Part shown: piece after piece, positions 24,612 to 37,437 of the stretch
Numbering within the stretch: position 1 is the first letter of the stretch
How the letters are laid out: every line of letters begins with the position of its first letter
From: Pelodera strongyloides
Lineage: Eukaryota > Nematoda > Chromadorea > Rhabditida > Rhabditidae
Reading direction: 5' to 3'
Assembly: GCA_036852015.1 (NCBI GenBank)
Contig: JAANDG010000235.1
Coordinates: 62,001 to 126,000, forward strand
Length of the DNA: 64,000 nt
Position numbers and translations under genes: made by a program
Notes under the pieces: generated by a model
What the model was told of the DNA's origin: nothing
Database searches by the model: none
Seen by the model: only the letters and a program-made list of their open reading frames with translations

Positions 24612-25215
24612 AAGTGAAGGAAATATTGCTAAAAGATGTGTGAGCACCTAGTTGTAACCAAGAAATGCATATAAAACGAGGATAACCAGATGGATTCATT
24701 TATCATATATCACACAATTTAACTATTAGGTATCTGTCATCCAACGTCCAGCAAACTGGTTACACACCAGTTGGCGACCACATAGTGACCAGGTAGTAGA
24801 GTCTGTTTGTTGCCGGTTCTCGGAAACGCATGTAGCATAGAAGAACAGAGTAACTAAAAGAGCACTTTCACGCGATACAAATATTTATTTGCTCCTAACG
24901 TATACTTTAATATTTGTTGAATACTAAAGTATTCTATGGTAGAAGTAATATGCCCATGTTCCAATCAGCGGCAGATTAGATGAATGAACAAAATAAGGAA
25001 AATTGACGGTTAATAATGTAAATTTAAATACATCATCTAGAAGCATTAGTCATTGTGAGTTAAATACGGTAGTTTATTAGGCAGTGCTTTCTATTACTTG
25101 CGCTTCGTTGCGTCGCGGCAGAATTTCTGCATGCCCAGGCGTGTTTGCTAAATTATTGGTTCAGGCGTCGCTAACCTTGTACTATCTCTTATTCATTGCA
25201 CACTAGCCTAATAAT
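24612..25215. promoter_or_regulatory. Upstream region of the importin-alpha gene
   Basis: No other gene is seen. An inverted CCAAT-type box (ATTGG, about 25158) and a GC-richer stretch (25095-25175) lie within 120 bases of the ATG and could be the core promoter. This is inference from position only. Confidence 0.3.
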
Positions 25216-28009
25216 ATGACTGAAACCCGAGCTGATTTATTTAAGAATCACAGCCGGACGTCGCAGGTAAGCTTTCTTTTTTATACCAAAAGTATTTTTA
25301 GGAAAAAATTGGGCAAGACAATTTACGTATTTGTTAATTTGTGCATGATGCATCAATTCACATGAGAATAAAGTATTTAACACAGTACCATTATATTTTA
25401 GAGTCTACGCGAGCGACGGGCATATGAAAATGTGGGTATCAGAAAACGCAAAACAGAAGAAATTTTAGAACGGAAACGTCGTTCCTCCGAGTGAGTCATT
25501 TATTACTTTTTTTCCAATGCTAACATTTTTAATTGCTCCTGCTGGGCCAAGTAAATTAAATCCTAACGCTCTGTTGAAACTCTTGCGTAAATTCTTATGG
25601 AAAAGTGTACTTGAATCATATTTTCAAGAGTAGTCTGTGCATAGCAAAAACGTTAATCAATTTAGCGCATTATTTCAGCTTGTTTAGGCAATCAGAAATT
25701 GATGACATTGAAAAGCCAAATGATGCCGTGTTTGACGTCAATAAACTGGCTTCCCTGCTCTCGGAAGTGAACAACAATCCTGGAGGAACAGACGATTCAC
25801 AACAAGAAATTATCGATGAAGTAAAGAAGGTGAGATCGTGAATCATTTAGCAAATCATTATGGCTTAGCGCACAGTATGACCAGCGATGTAAATTTTTAT
25901 TCTTTATATAAACGTTTCTACATATATATCTTTTAACGGTTCTACATATAAGTGCTTTTAACATGATATCAAGTTTGAAACAGTCGAGGAATTTCATCAC
26001 CCTACAAGATATTTGTTTCAGTTCCGTGCCTATTTTCTGGCAACGAGATCAACTGTCCGAGAAGTTGACCTACACTCTGTGCTGGATCATTTTAAGCAAA
26101 TCATATACTTGCATAAGTATGTTTAAACTTGGTTACGCTATTTGCTCATCCAAGTCAAGTAAGAATCGTTGCGAAATCTTCTCGGTTAAATGATATCAAA
26201 TTTTTACCTATATACATTACATTGAATACTTTATTCCGAAAAGAACGAAAGCGATAATACAGCATACATAAATACACAAAAAAAAAACACGCAAAACAAA
26301 TATTAGACAACAACGAGCCTTGAACTTATAAATATTCCTTGGTCACACCAAGTAGGAATAGGTTTATGTTTTCACTGCATGTCAACAATTACAGTCCATT
26401 GCTGCGGCACCATGTTCTACTTGCACTGACGCTGATTTCGTGCGGGACTTCTGAAGATGTGGACTGTTTGGTTGGTTTGCTTGCTCTGTTTGTTATTCTC
26501 TGATATAATGTTTATACCATGACAACGAAACCACGCATTGCAGATTCATACTGGCATTATCCCAATTGTTATTGATTTGATGACAAAGTCCACTGATATG
26601 GAAGTGCTTGAGCAGACAATTTTGATTACGGGAAATGTCTTAGGTATTCCTACACATTTTCTTTTGTTGAAATTTGGCAAATATATTTTCCTTTAGATTT
26701 TTTTTTTGTAAATATAAGTTCAGAGTCGTATAAGTTCGGTTTGCCGTTTCGTTGTTCTGAATTAAGCAGCTCATAGTTTCAGGTGACGATCCGGAACACC
26801 GGGACTATTGTGTCGAACACGATCTTCTTTACGCCATTGACTTGCTGAGCAATAAGTTTTCTGCGAGCCTTCCAGTACTACGCCTCGTCTCATGGATGAC
26901 ATACAATCTTTGCAAGAGCAAGGTATTTAAAATTTCTAACTTCCAAGTTGATATTCTTCGTTCTGTTTTTTTTTGTTGTGCGAATGTGTTGCAGAACCAA
27001 ACAACGTGCATTCTTCTCTTTATCTTCTAAACTAATGGTAATTAAGGTATTACTTAATTATTACTTAATTACTTTCAGGATTCATCGTATTGCACGGAAC
27101 TTGTGGTTGAATCCCTGCTTCCTTCGCTGCAAACTTACCTGGAAAAGGACGATCCGGAACTGCTCACAAACACGCTGTGGGCAATTGGGGCAATTGCTGA
27201 AGGCAACGATGAACTTGTTCAAGTTTTGCTCAATTACGACTTTCTGCCGCTGATTGTTGGGAAAATGGGGCACGTTCATGAAAAGGTGCGTTTGATTTAT
27301 TAAACATAGCTAGGTCTGCAATGATAAGCATTAACGATGGTTTCTTTTTACCAACCAAGTGCTGGCCGCCGCCGGAATCGTCACGTAGTGTCATGTATGC
27401 CTTAAGATGTAGTCACTTCAGCGGAAATAGGGTAGAGCGGGCTGCAAGACACAGTGACACAGACAATATTGATTTTTTTTTCTGTTTATGGTATGTACAT
27501 TTTTGTGTGTGTGTTTTGCAGGTGTTGCTCGGTGCAATTCGTGCAGTTGGTTCTTTGATCGTGGGCGATGAACTGTATACCACGTGTGTGCTCGAACACA
27601 ACGTTCTTGAGTATATTGATAAACTTCTAGATCACAAGGTTCCAATTATTGTTCAGGTACTGCTTTTTAATACGTGTTGTTTTCTTTACTTGTTTCCATG
27701 AAGATATTGAATCCACACCTGCTGTAATTGTCCGGTGTTGTACCCAATCACGTGCTTATTTCGCGACCTTATTGTCATATATACCGGACAAATATCGACA
27801 CTTCTTAAAGAAATACAAAATGATAGCTGTGATATCCTCATTATTGTTTAGGAAACTGCTTGGCTGTTGTCAAACATCACCGCTGACCACTCGGACCATC
27901 TTGAGCAGGTGAATTCGAATAAGTGTAATTTAACGCTGCTGGAATGTATCAAATTCCTTTTATTGAACCTCTTTGCAGATGAAATTTCGTTATTACTGTT
28001 ATGCTTTTT

Positions 28010-28042
<33 letters not shown>

Positions 28043-29029
28043 TTTTTTTTACTGGTATGAAATCATAAAAATGTATCTAATTATAGGTGAACTCCTCGGG
28101 CCTCCTTGCTAAGATCATCTCTTTAATGAGTTCGGCAAACTTTTCAACACAACGAAATTGCGCTTGGTGTATTGGAAATTCTACGCTATCAGCAAACAAA
28201 GACCAGGTAGAAATAACTTGAACGGTTTGCATTTATAATAGGTCTAAGGTACTGCTCAGAATATTAAATTCTCCTTTGCAGATGAAAGTGCTCATTGACG
28301 CAATGGCTGTTCCACAACTCGCCCTGATGCTGAAATTCAACGAGACTGATCTGTCAATCGTGGGTTTGCAAACATATATCTAAGTTTATCTACTCTTCAA
28401 ACGCAATTAATTGTAATCATACAAAGGCTTATTGATACAAGCACAAAATACCGCTCCCTTCTCTAGATGATCCTGGAAAGTCTACTGGCGATATTGCGGT
28501 CTGCTGAAGAATTAACATATCAAGTCTGCGAGCAATTGGAACAATGCGGAGGTAAGTATTGGCCGCTTGTGAAGCAATGTCGTTTTCTATGGTACAACGT
28601 AGAGCACAAAAATAAAAAAACCCATCGCAATCACGTTCGACATATTCCTATTCCTCTTAACTGTCAACTTGTTCAGCTTTGGATCTGATTGAAAGTCTGC
28701 AAGTGCAGCCCGACTGCGGCAACGAACTGCTGAGCAGATTATCAGCCCGAATTATCGACGATTACTTTTCGTGGGTTTTTTATCAGCGGCACACATAGAC
28801 AGAGAAAATTCATTCAAACATAACATCCTTTTCAATCATGATATCCGGAGTTAATTTGTGTCAACGGGTGCCGGCAATATATAAGAAATACTCGCGATTA
28901 GAAGTTACGTCCGGTCCTGTTATCTTCGTGAAAAAGCAAACTTTCAGGACTCCTGATGAAATCGACGCCTCTATGTCGTTCACTCAATGGGAACAAATTC
29001 AAGAGTCTGCCCAGCCTATGCATTTCTAA
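25216..29029 (+). CDS. Importin alpha (karyopherin alpha), divergent, 15 exons
   Basis: Exons: 25216-25266, 25402-25490, 25679-25829, 26022-26116, 26395-26470, 26544-26643, 26783-26922, 27079-27285, 27522-27656, 27852-27908, 28087-28206, 28282-28359, 28467-28551, 28677-28770, 28948-29029. All are GT-AG and in phase, giving 519 residues, the usual size. A basic importin-beta-binding segment (about 20-46: RERRAY..RKRK..ERKRR) is followed by armadillo repeats. The Trp-x3-Asn pairs that bind nuclear localisation signals are kept at W225/N229, W352/N356 and W394/N398. In other repeats Trp or Asn is lost (VLLALTLISCGTSED, LWAIGAIAEG). The protein carries NLS cargo into the nucleus with importin beta. 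Divergence suggests a specialised paralogue, such as the germline forms known in other animals. Exon 5 is the least certain by signal but restores frame and repeat register. Confidence 0.9.
28001..28050. repeat. Poly-T tract in an importin-alpha intron
   Basis: A T run of roughly 30 bases with few interruptions (about 28010-28049) lies between exons 10 and 11. It may be an extended polypyrimidine tract or the reverse of a retroposed A tail. Confidence 0.7.
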
Positions 29030-29955
29030 AGGAAATAATCTAGAATTTTGATACTTATATAGTTCTATGTGCGACCCGTGCTTATGCCTTAAGGTCAACC
29101 AATATTTTGTCATTTACTAGAACGAGTAGAATATTAGTAATAATTCACATTCTCGTATGGTAATTTAGTAGAAGTCATCACTATTTGCCCTGCTTGTGAT
29201 ATTTCATGATTGTCCTTAAGTTATTGCATATTTCCACACATTAGCTACCATTGAGCTTATTAGGGTTAATTAATGTTTTTGTTTGCCGGTTTCTAAAAAG
29301 GCAGTGTAGCTGGCCCTTTTTTTATAAGTTAGTATAGTCGAATATTGTTTTCTTTTTATCCGTTGTATATTTATCTACGATTGCACTTGCGTAGCACTTT
29401 CCTACATTCCGTTTTCTTTCTTTATAGACGATTTTTTTCCTTTTATAGCATTGATCTTATAAGCCAAGTGATATTGCGCGAACTGGTAAAGTCTTTATGC
29501 CGATTCTACTCGTACAACGAATTATGTTTTTACGCGTAAAAAATTATTTTTGTCCAGATGGGTTTTCATGTGCAGGCCTAGCTTGAGCCGTCTACTGTTT
29601 ATTATTGTGGTATTATGATTGGTCTAGATGTACATTCCCATACTGTTAGATTTTGATTCACGATTTTCAGCTTGCTTGTAGTTTCTCTAGTTCTCACAGA
29701 TGAAGTCCTCGTGATTTTATTTACAGTATTCGAGTTCATTCAGTTCGCCTAATTTTGAAATTAAGCCTGCAATTGCTTATTGAGAATAAAATTTCTGCGA
29801 CTTCGTTGCAAAGGAATACATTTACAATACTCAAAATGTCACTCGAACTGTCGCAATGTCGGGAATAGGAACTACCGCTTGGAGCAAGCTTTGTTTACGG
29901 TGGCATCCCTACTTATCTAATTTGTCCTTCTAAAAAAATACATATTCTAAACCAT
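29030..29955. other. 3' region of importin alpha and spacer
   Basis: No exon is recognised. An AATAAA at 29785-29790 is a possible polyadenylation signal about 760 bases after the stop codon. The rest is T-rich and unremarkable. Confidence 0.4.
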
Positions 29956-29959
29956 CTCC

Positions 29960-31640
29960 ACAATTTACACCAGCAGAGTTTCCCATCCGTGGAACGATCA
30001 ACGCTATAGACAGGCGAGATGTCCATGAAGACAGGCTGAAGCGAACATCATAAAAGAAAATAATACAAAATTAAGCAGAGACCAATTCAAACGTATAGGT
30101 AGAGATAAGGAACCGAGACCAAAATAAATGAATTAAGCAGGATCGGATTTGACGATGTACTCGACACCTTGTGTTCCAACACAGCTCCACTCCTGTGTCT
30201 TCGGTGTACAGAAGTGGTCACCGTTTTTTCGCTTTCCACCACTAGAGTCTGCCATCAGAACGATGTTGGGGACACTGACGCCACAGAGAATCAATGACGG
30301 ATTGGAGACGGTCGCAGTCTGGCTGTTAACGGAGCCCGAGAGCCTTCTCGGCATACTCGTGACCTCCCGGGAATACACTCTCTGGAGAAAGGCGATAGTC
30401 AGCAAACACCTCAGCAACGACCTGAAGTGAACATAATACACATTTGCTAAATTGTTGAATTAAGATTATATAAATTGAATGTTTAATGTCGTTATAAAAA
30501 ACAAGCCTACCGTTACAATGCGCCTTCAGCGAGAATATATGAAAAAAGCGAAATGAATACAACATGTTCTTAGGTAAGCTTAACATCACTCCCCTACTCT
30601 CCCAGAGTACAAAATAAATACATAAGCTAAAATATCCCCACATCTCCACATTTTACACCAGCAGAGTTCCCCATTCGTGGAGCCTGCTGTGAACAGACAA
30701 CCGAAACGGATCGAGATTGCTCTTTCAGAGCAATTGAGGTGAACCAGTTCACCTCACTGGCCCGAGCAATCAAGAAAAGCGCTGGTGAACAGTCTGCCCA
30801 CAGTAGTTACCAAACAAATTACATATTTTGTAATTGAAAAACAAAACCCTGGCCACCCTGTTTCCATTGGAAGAGTCACCCTTCAGGACCACAAGGACCA
30901 CCTTGTTTTTTTTGATGGGGAAGGACAATGTAGAAGGCGACGGTCGTGAATTGGCCGAGGACCTCCCCGTTATCCTCCAGCCGTCCAGAGTACAACCATG
31001 GAAACGTTGGATGGTGGTCGAACTCATCAATCAGCGACGACAGGTAGAACCTTAAACAATGACTTTTTTTACTGCAAGCAATCAGTCTCACATCCAAAGT
31101 GGAGATCAGATGAAATTATTTTAAAGAGAACATGACATACAACGAACCAAACACGTATATCATTTCGCTTCCTCAGCATTCACTATAAAAGAACGCAAAC
31201 AATACCTGAAAGGTAGGCCTGTCTGCTGGGCGGTGGTAGATGACCATCAGGACGGTATCAATCAGTATCGGGTTCGCAGTGGGTAATCAGAACCCTCTAG
31301 AAAGGGTCTCTTGACGAACAAGCCGACTACGCGACAGGAACACGAGCGCTTCTGGGGAATCTTGTACTGGTCTTGCACTTATTGAAGCCACACCAGAGAA
31401 TGTTCTGGTCCTTGTTGTCCAACAACGAACCAGCAGGAATCGGAGAGCTCTTGTGTAGTTCTGAAACAGTTTGTACACGTTTCAGAGCAAAACATTCCAT
31501 AGCACATACAAAGGACAGAGTCATGTTTTAAATAAGAACTCAACTAAATCAAGATATTGAAAAAGTAGCTGGAATTTCCAGCAGGATTAAGGCAAAACAA
31601 AACATACCATGTTGAGGGTACGAACGATCGTCATTTTGCT
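29960..31640 (-). pseudogene. Arylacetamide-deacetylase-like esterase remnant 1
   Basis: The best piece is an exon starting at 30421 after TTCAG. It reads VVAEVFADYRLSPESVFPGG, matching the conserved DYRLAPE..FP segment of the HSL/arylacetamide-deacetylase family of alpha/beta hydrolases. A TAA follows in frame. Further 3', in another frame, is PNIVLMADSSGG, corresponding to the nucleophile motif GDSAGG (here ADSSGG). Near 30020, again in another frame, is MDISPVYSVD, resembling a later conserved segment. The frames do not connect, so the gene is dead. Upstream pieces (30.8-31.6 kb) look ex-coding but are too decayed to place. A short CACCAGCAGAGTT-containing block occurs both near 29970 and 30660, so part is internally duplicated. 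Confidence 0.6.
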
Positions 31641-33530
31641 TTTCTTTAGGTTAGGAGAGAGTACAACACGGCTGGCGACAGCGTAACCAGCCGTCCTTTT
31701 ATGGTGCCGTTTGACGCCAAACTAGGATGATGACGATTAGTAAAAGAACTCACTGAAGAACAGCTCCCGAGGCTGAGCAACCGCGAGACCTATCGGTCAC
31801 GTATTCTCCTCGTTTAAAGATCAAAGTACACACCAACACTTGATCAAAATTATTAAACTACGAATTGGAAAAGTTTGAATATATGTCGAAAGAAAGAAAT
31901 TTAGTGAACTACTGATGAAAATTATTTTTCATACCAGACATGTGTTTTGTTTCTAAAGAAAGTAAGTAATTGGTATGCTACAAGTTACTATTTTCAAATT
32001 TCAAAACAAGGTATTAATGTGAACTGTGTTTTATTGATATTAAAATAAGGTACAAAGCTATAAGTTCACAAGGTGCATGAACATACTTAATTTAAGATCA
32101 ATTGGTGAATTGAAACCAGGCAATAATCTAAAGAAGAAATTACCAAACATGAGAAGCAGATAAGCATAACATTACAAGAAAATACGGGCAGTGCAATACA
32201 CAGAGAACACGTCAAAATGTTAGACCCTTGCGCTTGCCTGTCCATATGGGTACACCATATCGATAATCGGCCGCATACCAATTGACCGTACCCATGCAAT
32301 GCAATTATGTCAAGAATGAATATCGCTCATTGGAAACTCGCCAGACGACCCATACAAACTACAATCATCGACGACCCCCACTCAATTCAGCCATGGATTT
32401 TTTAAAGCAAATATGTCATCTTTAACGAATTGATTAAGTGTCACCTACTATCCTTTACTTTTGCATTTCTATTTGAAAATTTTGCACGTTGAGGTAGATT
32501 GATGTTGTGCTCGATGTCTAACTGTTATTCTTTCATCATATTTGTCTACATTGTTATTATTTTCAGTTTTCAACATCGGCGAGCAGTCTTTGTTAATATC
32601 TGCTCATAGAGTTCACTGGAATACCGCTCAAGCTCACATTCGTCACGCTTTGGTAAAGACAGCCGTCAATTTCGGAGCTAAACCACTTTTTGTTTCCGAT
32701 CTTATGCACTTGTTTCTGTGATACTCATTCGTTTGTCTTGATTGCTGAGACACTTTTGAATGAGGCACCGTGAACTTCTACTTCCACTAACCAGAAGCAG
32801 CAATTCACACTACCACAACTCTTCTTTCACAAAACTTATCCATTTTCCCTCCCTTTCAGAAGCAACTGCACTCCCATGATTCTCATATGCCTCCTATTCT
32901 TTTACAATGCAGTCACGGTTTCAATATACTATTTTTTCGTTTGTTTATAGAATGCTTTCATCGTGCAGCAAACTAAATAATAGCGCGTCAGCTTAACACG
33001 TTTTGAGACAGACGAGGATATTCACCACGATGCTAAGTTCAATAAAAATGAAAAATAAAATGCACGCTTTAATACCTTCTTCCTGTGGAAATTATACGGT
33101 AGTTTTTCTCAGGAGCTTTTAAGTTGTGTGATTTTTTACCAAGGAAACTTGTTGTAAACGGAAAGCGCGAACAGTATGAATTACAATAGATTTGCAGGAC
33201 TGGCTTTTAATACTCTTCAATCCCAGTCAGTCATATACATCTAAGAAATAATCCTGGTGTGCTTGGTCTGTGCCAAAAATGATTGTTCATTGAGTATTGC
33301 ATGTAACTATAATTTTAAAAAAGAAACGCCGCAAGCACATAATTTAAAAATAAAATTGTACATTGCTGAACTTGAATTAACGTACATCTTTATAATGAAT
33401 ACATTGAACGGTAGTAATGAATGCATCCGAATCTGTCAATATGAATCATTGTTATATATAAATGAACATCATTCGAGAAATGAATAGAATATGTTTATGC
33501 GGCAATTTAAGATTGCAATCGAGGAAGAAA
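31641..33530. other. Spacer with one dispersed repeat copy
   Basis: No gene is recognised. The dispersed repeat copy at 32240-32395 is listed separately. The rest is AT-rich and has no clear structure. Confidence 0.4.
32240..32395 (+). repeat. Dispersed repeat X, copy 1
   Basis: It contains CACCATATCGATAATC, ACCAATTG, GTCAAGAATGA, CATTGGAAACTCGCCAG, ACAAACTACAATCATCG and ACGACCCCCACTC in this order. The second half recurs at 37321-37417 and 46075-46172. The first half (ATATCGATAATC..CCAATTG) recurs in the centre of the large palindrome (36308-36345). Element type and borders are unknown. Confidence 0.65.
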
Positions 33531-34800
33531 GCAGATCCCATCTACGGATGGTCCCGTCTCCTGGAGCCAATAGCGCGCGGAGGCCGAGCCCGAGGTGGCG
33601 TTATCCCACTGGATGGTAATGAAGTCCTTGTTGCCGTACACAGCTCCAGACTAGAAGACACTGCGAGAGTTGGCGACGAGCAGATCCTCGCTGAGGACGT
33701 AGGTTAGTCCAAACAAAGTGTCACTCTGAAATGCACATTGTAACAGGTTTATGTTTATTGAAAACGTAATCGAATGTCACCCCAATATACACGGAAATAG
33801 TACATCACACTGGGGTGGCAAGCGAAGCAAAGAGGGGTCGGATGAAACCCAAATTATGTTAGCGCTATCCCACTAACAAAGGATAGCGGAACTAAACTAC
33901 AATAAAAATATACGTCTATCCATACCATTGGCAAGATAACAAAGAAACGTTCGTACAAGAAATGTGTGTACATTATGTGGCCCTATTATTGTCTTTTCAC
34001 ATACGCAGATTATTTATATGTTAATGTAACGTTGGGACACATGCACCTATTACTGGGTAGCCAATTCCTGAATATATACTACGTACAACTACTCCGCATA
34101 AACGTTATGTTACGATATCACCCTTTTTTACTTTCATTTACCCCTACGGTTATTTTTAATGGCTTTAGTGGCTTTAGTACTTTCTCTTTTCTTTGATTTT
34201 CCATTTACAGTATTATCACCCTTTATCAACTGAAAGAATCGATGCAACTGGAAATAAATTATTATTATTATTACTATATTTTCTCACATCATAATGGAGA
34301 ATAATCTTAGTTTTTCGTATGAAACATTCAATATAACTACAGCAGTATTGGAAGGGGAAGCATTGCCTGGTGGAAAACAGGAACAGAAAACGCACCAACC
34401 TTGATTTTCCCGTATCGCTCTTCTACTCTTGATGAGCCCATCACGCAGCCACACGATCATACAGTGCTCCTTGGACGATAAGGAGTCCGTCGTGGTAGTT
34501 GAGCTTCGAATAGACGGGTGGGACATCGGCACGACGGAGTTACAATATACGACCATCTGTAAATATTGTTTAGTTAGAAACGATCGCCAACAATACCTAA
34601 TTTCATCTTTATAATACAAAAACTCTCACCGTGGGGTGGTCGTAGATTAACTGCACAAGGGCAATATTTTGCCTCCACATGCGAATTGCGCGAGGAACCG
34701 TAGTGCTACGGAGCTCGTCTCTGATCCAAAGGAGAATGTCAGTTCCACTTCGGATCCGAGACGATATTCCTTCCATATAATGGAAGGCGAATGGTCGGGA
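33530..34800 (-). pseudogene. Decayed ex-coding fragments, possibly the same esterase family
   Basis: Minus-strand pieces with protein-like composition lie at 33540-33700 (for example KDFITIQWDNATSG), 34630-34800 (REST of exon ending LVQLIYDHPT before a GTGAG) and 34400-34570 (DVPPVYSKLNYHDG, which loosely resembles a C-terminal esterase segment). Frames are interrupted and do not join into a gene. Identity is weak and the family link is inference from the neighbours. Confidence 0.35.
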
Positions 34801-35182
34801 TCTAAATCAATTTGATAAACACAAACACAATATAACTAATATAAATCGAAATAAAAATGGATGGCAAGAGCAGAATGTTATCATATTTTGTATCACATAA
34901 CAAGGTAGCTCAGCAAACAAAGCCGACATGAAACGAAAAAGAGCACTAGTTTGATGCAAGCGAAATATACATCTCCCACTATTGCTTGATTTCAGTTCAA
35001 ACATGGGCTGAAATAAAGAAATAATCAAGGAGCACAATATTAAAATCTGCTTCTTTAAAAGTGAAAAGCTATGGCTAAAAAGCTTAAAGCTTTTAAAGAA
35101 GTAAATAACACAGCAAAAAATGTAAGAAAGAAAGTATGGAAATTGCAAAACACAGAGAGCTCGGCCAAACGGTTGTCTTTCC
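34801..35182. other. Spacer before the large palindrome
   Basis: AT-rich. No gene or repeat is recognised. Confidence 0.4.
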
Positions 35183-37312
35183 ACTCTGAACCGTCACCGC
35201 CCCTAGTCCCGCGTGGCTACCCGCCCCTAGCGACTTCACGGAGACTCGAGGGGCGGGTAGCCGCGCGGGACTAGGGGCGGGTAGCATCGCGAGCGGACGC
35301 GTCACGAGAGGCCATAGGACAAATAGCGTAGCACCTACGGTAGACATCCAATATTTAGAATACATCTTGCTAGCTGGAAATTGCGCTCCCGCATACGGTA
35401 CCTTCACAACTGCAGTAACCAATTATTAAAATACACCACAAATGACAAGACATTAGCAGTAAAAAGTTTATTCCACAGTAAAAACAATACCAAACAATAC
35501 AGTAAAACAACTTCAAACAATTATACGGGGGGAGTGTAATCCCATAACAATTAATTCGCTTCTTGCTCCACTCCTTTTTGCGTCAGAGGATCATCGCGGT
35601 GCCGTGCCAGGGAAGTCATCTGAAATGTAGGGGAAATTATAAATAAAAGCAACACTTAACAGTGAACACCTCCACAACGTGAACTCTCACTACACGCACT
35701 TGCAACTCGCAAAAACAAGTAATGTAGGAGTGAACAATAACACGAAAAATTGCCTACCTCGTCTGGAAATCGTCAGGTAGCGGAGACTTGTCCCACCGGT
35801 CGAACAAACTGGTTTTCACGCATCCTTCCCGCTTGCCGAGTCGAGAAGACGTCAATACTGAAAGGAATTGCATAAAGATGATAGCCAGTAAATAAACAAA
35901 AATATTGAAACAGGCGGAAAACGTATTCTGCATCAATGGTCGTGATCATCAGGACATAATATGTGAGCGAACAGCATGAGAGCCATGCAAAATAGTTAAA
36001 CGTGTAAAGTAGAAATATGCTACTTTCAACAGCAACAAATATAAATAAAAAGCATGAAAAACAGAGCAATTCACAAAATCCGAAAAATTTCATCAAGTTT
36101 TTTTAGTATACCAATAGGGATTTACTAGTATCTTGTCACCGTTGATCTAGCATACATCTTTTCTCTTGCGGGAGCGGTTGCGTTGCAGGTGGGCGGGTGG
36201 AGGCGCGGGTAAGGGGCGTGCCGGGCGGGTGGAGGGGCGAAAAGGGGCGTGGCGGGCAGGTGGAGGGGCGGTGACGAACGTAGCATCTAGGACAGTCCCT
36301 TTGCACCATATCGATAATCTAACACACACCAATTGCCAGACGCAATTACTACGTTCGTCACCGCCCCTCCACCCGCCCGTCACGCCCCTTTTCGCCCCTC
36401 CACCCGCCCGGCACGCCCCTTACCCGCGCCTCCACCCGCCCACCTGCAACGCAACCGCTCCCGCAAAAGAACAGATGTATGCTAGATCAACGGTGACAAG
36501 ATACTAGTAAATCCCTATTGGTATACTAAAAAAACTTGTTGAAATTTTTCGGATTTTGTGGTGAATTGCTCTGTTTTTCATGCTTTTTCTTTATATTTGT
36601 TGCTGTTAAAAGTAGCATATTTCTACTTTACTCGTTTCACTATTTTGCATGGCTCTTATGCTGTTCGCTCACATATTATGTACTGATGATCACGACCATT
36701 GATGCAGAATACGTTTTCCGCCTGTTTCAATATTTTTGTTTATTTACTGGCTATCATCTTTATGCAATTCCTTTCAGTATTGACGTCTTCTCGACTCGGC
36801 AAGCGGGAAGGATGCGTGAAAACCAGTTTGCTCGACCGGTGGGACAAGTCTCCGCTACCTGACGATTACCAGACAAGATGACTTCCCTGGCACGGCACCG
36901 CGATGATCCTCTGACGCAAAAAGGAGTGGAGCAAGAAGCAAATTAATTGTTATGGGATTACACTCCACCCGGATAATTGTTTGATGTTGTTTTACTGTAT
37001 TGTTTGATGTTGTTTTTACTGTGGAATAAACTTTTACTCCTGATGTCTTGTCATTTGTGGTGTATTTTAATAATTGGTTACTGTAGTTGTGAAGGTACCG
37101 TAGGCGGAGCGCAATTTCTAGCTAGCGAGATTAATTCTAAATATTGGATGTCTACCGTAGTTGCTACGCTATTTGTCCGATGGCCTCTCGTGACGCGTCC
37201 GCTCGCGATGCTACCCGCCCCTAGTCCCGCGCGGCTACCCGCCCCTCGAGTCTCCGTGAAGTCGCTAGGGGCGGGTAGCCGCGCGGGACTAGGGGCGCTG
37301 ACGGTTCAGAGT
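35183..37312. mobile_element. Large palindrome (about 1-kb arms), one arm with an intron
   Basis: Left end ACTCTGAACCGTCA and right end TGACGGTTCAGAGT bound an inverted repeat. The arms (about 35183-36284 and 36350-37312) look roughly 95 percent identical by eye over the parts compared. A central spacer of about 65 bases resembles the first half of dispersed repeat X. Each terminus forms a nested hairpin of CCCCTAGTCCCGCG and CGCGGGACTAGGGG blocks. Each arm read outward has the same open frame of about 108 codons (36096-35773 minus, 36536-36862 plus; hydrophobic, no family recognised) and an AATAAA (37024). The left arm has an extra 138 bp (35620-35757) with exact intron borders. No target-site duplication is obvious. 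Confidence 0.85.
35620..35757 (-). other. Intron (or intron-like insertion) present in only one palindrome arm
   Basis: On the minus strand the arm reads CCAGACGAG, then GTAGGC to CCCCTACATTTCAG, then ATGACTTCCC. The opposite arm reads CCAGACAAG directly followed by ATGACTTCCC (36869-36887). The 138-bp difference therefore has GT-AG ends and a T-rich acceptor and is missing precisely at the splice junction. It lies after the stop codons of the open frames, so it would be in a 3' UTR or a noncoding RNA. Confidence 0.8.
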
Positions 37313-37320
37313 ACATCCGT

Positions 37321-37417
37321 GCCAAGAATGAGTCTTTCGTTCCAAGATTTTTTTAATCACTCATTGGAAATTTGCCAGGCGAACTATACAAACTACAATA
37401 ATCGACGACCCTCACTC
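37321..37417 (+). repeat. Dispersed repeat X, copy 2 (3' half)
   Basis: CCAAGAATGA, TCATTGGAAATTTGCCAG, CTACAATAATCGACGACCC and TCACTC follow the order of copies 1 and 3. It starts only 9 bases after the palindrome ends, and the palindrome centre carries the other half of the repeat. The palindrome and repeat X may therefore be one composite element. Confidence 0.65.
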
Positions 37418-37437
37418 TGGTCTGCCAATGGATGATG

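Noticed and set aside
35773..36862. Two similar hydrophobic proteins of about 108 residues on opposite strands
   Set aside because: They are the same sequence read from the two palindrome arms. They have no family motif and are not independent evidence of coding.
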